Assembly: GCA_015501595.1 (NCBI GenBank)
Contig: JADNRX010000031.1
Coordinates: 124,001 to 188,000, forward strand
DNA: 64,000 bases
Source: Hymenopellis radicata
Lineage: Eukaryota; Basidiomycota; Agaricomycetes; Agaricales; Physalacriaceae
Reading direction: 5' to 3'
Shown: positions 58,985-64,000 of the stretch, one piece after another
Position numbering within the stretch: the first letter of the stretch is position 1
Layout: each line of letters opens with the position of its first letter
The notes under the pieces: generated by a model
The model's database searches: none
Told to the model about the DNA's origin: nothing
Seen by the model: the letters and a program-made list of their open reading frames with translations, nothing else
Made by a program: the position numbers and the translations under genes

Positions 58985-60155
58985 GTGAGATGGTCAAATT
59001 TGACCAATTCCTTCAGAAACTGATGTTGTGCTTTAGACGAGAGTGCGAGGGCGTAGGACGGCTGAAGTTGGAGGGATGTGACCGTACCATGGAGGATACG
59101 TCGTTGTTACGGTCCTACGATGTGTGCCGAACCCGCCAGACGTGGCACGAGTGGTGCACGGGAGGTCGGGATGGTTCTCGACCTCACGGCGAAGCATGGA
59201 GGATATCGTTGTGATATCTCGCACACGACGTGGAGACGCGCCGCGCCCCTCCAGCATGGTGAGTCTTTCAAATTCGAGTCTGTTATTACGAAAACCGACC
59301 TTTTGTACTTTAGACCTCTTTTTCGTCGAGCGCCGACGTCGGACTATTCGAGTGCTCTCGGTTCAAAGGACGACGTCTTCCAACTCATGGGTAGTCTTTC
59401 ACACCGGTTATATTAATGTTGATTGCCTACTAATCTCGTAATCTCTAGACTTTGAGCGATGTTACATGGGGCGTCATTAGTCTTGTACTCAAGCTCGACA
59501 CTGAGCTACTGGCGAAGATTCATTCCTGAGCTATTCACCTCCCGCCTTTTATGTAGACTTGACTTGGGGTATGCAGCAGTTCTTTTGATTAGTCTATGTT
59601 GTGGCAGTATTAGTCTTAGTTTACCCTGTAGGTCTACGTCGTCTTTCGCGTACTTCATAGTAAGTCGTCTCTTATTTCCTTATACTGCCTTCGTACTGAC
59701 AAGCACGTAGTATATAGGTTTTGAGCTCCCCTCCCCGCTCTGAGTTTATCCGCATTGACGGCCTCTGCTAAGCCCCGGACGAAGTCACCCTCAACGTTGG
59801 GAAAGACCCTCCTCAAGTCCCTTCACAGGTATAACACGATGCCCACCCCGACGTTACCCTCCTCAAGCATTCGCGCCCTCTCTTGGAACGACGTCGGTGG
59901 TTGTGACTATGGACCTCAGCCATGTTGCTTGTCCGATATTAGGTTCAACGCGACCAGCGGCGCTACCGCCGCTGCGCTCGCGCTGCTCGCTTCTCGCGTC
60001 TGAGCTAGTTATTAGAAGCTCTTCTTGGAGTACTCCTGTAATCCCTTTTCATGTCAATCAAAAAACATTGTCGAATTCCAAATGTGCGTATCAGATATAA
60101 GTACAGTACAGTCATCGAGATTCGAATACAAGTACAGCAAGGATCAATCCACCAC
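58985..60155. other. Non-coding part of duplication copy B
   Basis: Equivalent to 44262-44505 plus 48724-49649. It has several intron-like motifs and frames below 115 codons. A plus frame RRECEGVGRLKLEGCDRTME might be a further exon of the upstream gene, but there is no support from homology. Confidence 0.35.
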
Positions 60156-61714
60156 CTAGTTACTTCTGGCTTTCCCTTTCCCCTTCCGCGAGCGCTTCCT
60201 CTTCGACTGTTTTTCCTTCTGCATAGTATCGAACAGTTGCAGATCCTTGAGGAGGTTTTCCCTGCCGTGTTTGCCGTGATCTCTGCACATAGTGTTGAAC
60301 TCGACTTCGTCGGCGCTGTAGTGGTCGACAAGTTGGAGTCCTTTCCTGGCGGCCCGGATTGACTGCATCCCGATATTGATCGCAAGTGCAATCTGGGATT
60401 GGCGGAATCGTTTACCGTCCTAGATTTCATCCCGTCAGTTGAAAATATAAGCGTCGAGCACAAGGAACTCACCATGCCGACCGTCGAGTAGAACTCGACA
60501 AAATATGTAATCATACGCCAGTTCGCAATAATGTCCTCATCATCGTCGAGGATGTGGTGCTTAGTGTGAAGAAGTATCTGATAGTCGAGGGCGTAGTTGG
60601 AGGAAAGAATATGGTTTCGGATAATCGTCCAATCGGGATGAGTAACACCATTTGGCGGCATTGGCGGCGCGAGTAGAGCGGGTGAAACAGTAAGAGGGGT
60701 AGTGGTGCTGCGACCTGAACTTGACTGAGTCAATGGTGTCGAGACAGATATGTGGAACTTACGGCGTCAATGTACATCTTCAAGCCTTTGTTAAGTTCAC
60801 ATCAATAGTACCGACGGCAAAGGTGGAAATTCCATCCTCGCCAGGGTGAGCGCGAAAGAGGTGTTTAACAATGCCGGCGTGGAGATGATGGAATCCCATC
60901 TCGAGATCCGGGCCTACGATGTTGTCCATCCCGACAGAAATTACACCTTGAAGATCATTGAGTATATGAGAAAAGCAGCCTCGCTGAAGACAATATAGAA
61001 CTTACTCAACAGTGTATGATCAAACGGAGGACACAGAAGCGCATTACCGAGCGCCTGGAAGACGTCTTGTGGATCAAAGCAAACGACGCGCACGCCGTGC
61101 TTCCACTGCCCGCCGGCAATCGGAGCTCCCAGTCCGAAGTAGAGAGAAGGACATTATCGCCAGTCCTATCTTCCACCTCCACCGTCACAGCGTGAAACCC
61201 GAGCGTAGTTTGCCCACCGCCACTGGCTGCGTGAACATACGGTGCCACGGCCGTCAAGTTGACAGCAGAGCCTGAAGGAGCGGGGAGACCTTCAGCTGAG
61301 AGCGTGACCTGTGAAAAATATCAGAACACGGATTAAATTGGAGTGGTAGAACGTACACTCTGCGCATCGTCCGCATTCACACTGTTGAGGTACAGGGGAA
61401 TAATATTCTCGGGAGCTTCCGCGCTGGTTGAGAAGAGGTTGTTCGGGTCGAGAAGCGCCGCGGTGAGCTCTTTGCGAGTCGCTGACTTGTACGTGAGCCG
61501 GACAGGCTTTCCAGAGTCGTTAGTGTGCGGCCAGCTGTCCCGTTGATGCAAGACGAGCCGGAGAAGATCATTTTTGGGAAGCTCACTGAGAAATTGGTTA
61601 ATAAGACGAGGCGGATATACGAGTCGGAACTCACCTGAGCTCGGAGGAATCATAGAACCTCGGAGGATAGTACCCCGTAGGTGTAGCGAGTCGCGACGCG
61701 CGGATGGGAGCCAT
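60156..61714 (-). pseudogene. Unknown protein, duplication copy B (several indels)
   Basis: Same gene as 49650-51199: exon 1 61714-61635, exon 2 61585-61357, exon 3 from 61308. Here a one-base loss near 61125 (GAGCTCCG for GAGCTCCCG), a two-base loss at about 60788 (ACAAAGGC for ACGAACGGC) and a five-base gain at about 60697 break the frame. The C-terminal exon is intact and gives GKRFRQSQIALAINIGMQSI, then ENLLKDLQLFDTMQKEKQ, and the tail SRKGKGKARSN. The multi-base indels are unlikely to be sequencing errors, so this copy is probably decaying while copy A may be the working one. Confidence 0.6.
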
Positions 61715-63317
61715 CGAGGTGAGAGAATAGCAGGAACTTCGGCCGAAGTTAAATTCCAAGCAGCAGCATCTTCCAAGTCAAATACTCTTGACGAACGATC
61801 GTCTCCCAGTCTATTCTCGATGTTCAGTCTGCTGCCTGTCAAGCAGATAGAGTCCATTGAGTCGAATGAGTGTCTGGTGAGCGGCAGTGGCGTCGAGTGT
61901 GTGACTAGGTGTCCGAAGTCCCAGATGACGACGTCGAGAAGGATGGCTGAAAAGAGGAATCGCTGGCGCGCGTGGGGGCCGAGGCCAGAAAAGCCAACAT
62001 GAGGCAAACCGGTTCTGATGTCGTCAGGGAGAGAAACACGGAGAGAAGAGGTTGGTGGTCGAACAAGCAGAAATCTCACCTGTGAAGCTTGATGAAACCT
62101 TAGGTGCGGCCGTCACCACGGCCAACGGCGCTGAAAGACGCGTGGAGAGCGACTGGAATTGAGCAGGGAACGTCGAAATACAGGAGCTGAGCCGTACGCG
62201 AGCTACAAAGACCGCGGTACGGTCACGCTCAAACATCGCCATCTGCGCGATTGACGCCGATGACGAGGGCGACTGAATGGGAGAAGTCGAGAAGAAGGCG
62301 CGCGAGACGAGGCGTAACCAGCAAGGTGACAATGTGTGACGAACCAGCCAATCAAAGGGCGAAACCAGGCGGCACGTGATCGAAACCTGTCACCGCTGGA
62401 CACGATTAAAGTCCTAACACATACTTTCGGCCCCGCCTGAGAGTTACGCGAAGGATGGAAACACGTTTCCCACTACTTCCCATTGTTATCGTGAAACTTG
62501 ACTTTCTCCCACCGCGATAGAGAATGCTCCGTGCGCCACGCGTAGGAATGAAAATTTCTTGACTTTCGTTCCCAAAGCTGAAAATATGTTGGAGGGCCTT
62601 CGAGACCTCGTTTATGCACATCGTATTGAGTGGCCAGTCGGCCATCGTCTGCACTGCTGACAATTTGTGGGAGTGGCGGGAGCATTAACCCACCCGTGAC
62701 AGTGACAGATGTAACACTGGCGGAGTTTGAAAACTGAGTTTCTGTCTTCCCGTCAACGTGAAGACAGCATGTTAACGTTCAGCACGCGACACGTTCGGTG
62801 GACATAAAATCTACAAAGAGTCCCAGATTTCTTATATGTATGTTTTGGAGGTTCACCATCGCTAGGCTCGACCTTGATGATGCTCATCCTACTAAGGCGT
62901 CAACGTTTCGCTCCATGGATGTTCGGTATTGTTCATTGATTGTTCATGGCTTACCGAAACTCTGGGAATGCCTGCCGTACACAAGCGCAAAGTAACTTTC
63001 TCATTCTATGCCTTCATCACTGGCAGCCTCGATACTTCAACATCCGAGTCCAGCCTGGCCACATGCGTGAAGACGAAGCGTCAGTGTCCACCAGTTGAAC
63101 AAATCCTGTGATTATTTGTTACTTACCGATGTGCCTCATGGCGCAGTACGTCCTTCTACAGCCATGGGAATCGCTCTCGGATAAGAAAGAAAGATAGCGC
63201 TACGGCCAAGGATTCAGTAGATTGGACCTTGTAAACAAGAAATCAATCTTCGTTGCACGACAAGAATTAGAGCACATTTGGAGAATATCATACGCGTCCG
63301 AGAAGAACAAGGAATGT
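61715..63317. other. Duplication right end and unique spacer
   Basis: To 62422 this is the duplicated upstream region of the unknown gene. From 62423 to 63317 the sequence is unique. A minus frame at 62406-62663 (ADWPLNTMCINEVSKALQHI) looks mildly coding, but I recognise no family and could not join it to other exons. Confidence 0.35.
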
Positions 63318-64000
63318 CTACGTCTCCATTCCGAACATTTCCCTCCCCATCGCCGCAAACGCTCCCGCTAACCGGTTTCCGGAACGGGGGTCTGGTCCTC
63401 GACTGAGGTTCAACCCCATGCGAGAGGCACTTCCATCATTGTAGATTGAATCAGGAAGCGGACGTCCCATCCTGGAATCATGATGAGATTATTGATAACA
63501 AATGGTCGAACAAGGAAATTTACTCACTTGCAAAAGTCACAGGTACACGGAGATGGGCCCGTCCCATGGTGGTCGCAGCCCCACGACATCCCTCCATCCG
63601 TGCCGCAGCAAGTCCAGCGATATCCTTGAGGCCAATGCTTGAAGAACTTGGCGTCGTTACTGCCATATTCCTGCTCGTATTTCTTCTTCAAGTCGGCAGA
63701 TTCATCTTCAAAGCAGTGTCCCCAGCCAGTCTCTTCCTTTCGCGATGGCCAGGTAATGAGCTCCAGCTTGCCGTGGTGCTTGGACCCGTCGCGACAGAAA
63801 CGATGCCGGTCGTACCACTTGGAGCCTTTCTCAGTCTGGCATACAGTCTTGTGCTTCGGCCAGTCGGCGCGCTGGCATTCAGGCCTGGCGGGATAATTAG
63901 CAGGGGAGAGGGAGAGAGAACACGAAAGCCACGTACTACAATACATACGCGCCTTACAGCCCGAGCACCTGCTCTCGCTGTGCTTTGCGCATACGGCGCA
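63318..64000 (-). CDS. MYND zinc-finger protein, 5' end outside window
   Basis: From the right edge the minus strand reads CAVCAKHSESRCSGCKARMY, CS, an intron, then ECQRADWPKHKTVC, which is the C-x2-C...YC...CQ..DW..HK..C pattern of a MYND zinc finger, a protein-interaction module. The body (KWYDRHRFCRDGSKHHGKLE, FKHWPQGYRWTCCGTDGGMS, CDHHGTGPSPCTCDFC) adds Cys/His-rich elements that may bind further zinc. After an intron starting GTGAGTAAAT the last exon reads MGRPLPDSIYNDGSASRMGL and ends MFGMET at 63318. Joining the MYND halves needs one extra G in GCCTGAATGC at about 63886, again a homopolymer-type loss. The function beyond protein binding is unknown. The N-terminus lies beyond 64000. Confidence 0.82.

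Larger units (their letters stand above)
58978..62422. repeat. Segmental duplication copy B (empty site for the TIR element)
   Basis: Direct repeat of 44255-51907 without the 4.2 kb element. The uninterrupted target CACACGACGTGGAG is at 59222-59235. Copy B extends directly from the DUF6535 half-gene. It ends at AACACAT (62422), after which the sequence is unique. Confidence 0.92.

Noticed and set aside
61715..62332. Minus-strand frames with a mitochondrial-presequence-like start upstream of the duplicated gene
   Set aside because: The splice phases do not join them to the following exons, and the downstream gene has its own good start at 61714.
58978..62422. The 3.4 kb duplication as a transposable element
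   Set aside because: Its ends are not inverted or long direct repeats, and the target duplications do not agree between copies (TA/TA in copy B, TA/TT in copy A). A segmental duplication fits better.

Overview
The window is nuclear DNA of a filamentous basidiomycete, most likely an Agaricomycete. Coding exons are broken by many 45-60 bp GT-AG introns, often with CTAAC- or CTGAC-type branch points. Several genes belong to families that I know mainly from Agaricomycetes: DUF6535 membrane proteins, a DUF6699 protein, long F-box-type proteins with a conserved C-terminal module, and a kinase-like gene. Housekeeping genes (eEF1B, Oxa1, a MYND protein) are mixed with repeats and gene relics.

Layout. 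1-5.6 kb: a kinase-like gene (minus, cut by the left edge) diverges from a complete DUF6535 gene. 6.65-17.84 kb: a large inverted duplication. Each arm carries an HpcH/HpaI-type aldolase gene, a decayed relic of an uncharacterised family, and an Oxa1/YidC insertase gene. A 2.3 kb single-copy centre holds a gene for a probable secreted, membrane-anchored protein. 18-30 kb: two F-box-type genes flank eEF1B. 30.8-35.3 kb: a tandem cluster of the uncharacterised family whose relics lie in the duplication arms (two full-length copies and one stub). 36.8-39.6 kb: a DUF6699 gene and the 3' half of a DUF6535 gene.

39.6-62.4 kb is a mosaic of repeats. Two nearly identical 4.2 kb units (39638-43857 and 44506-48723) have about 32 bp imperfect terminal inverted repeats and carry a broken aldehyde dehydrogenase fragment. 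The second unit sits inside one copy of a 3.4 kb segmental duplication (44255-51907), and the other copy (58978-62422) preserves the empty site. Between them lie two paralogous coiled-coil genes, one interrupted by a 242 bp MITE-like element (55249-55490), and the 5' half of a DUF6535 gene (57615-58978). The right edge cuts a MYND zinc-finger gene.

Sequence quality. Single missing bases in short homopolymers break the frame of several otherwise well-conserved genes (eEF1B twice, family copy B, the MYND gene, both copies of the duplicated unknown gene). Some apparent pseudogenes may therefore be consensus errors of an unpolished long-read assembly. Exon boundaries are read by eye from splice consensus and frame, and have not been checked against transcripts.
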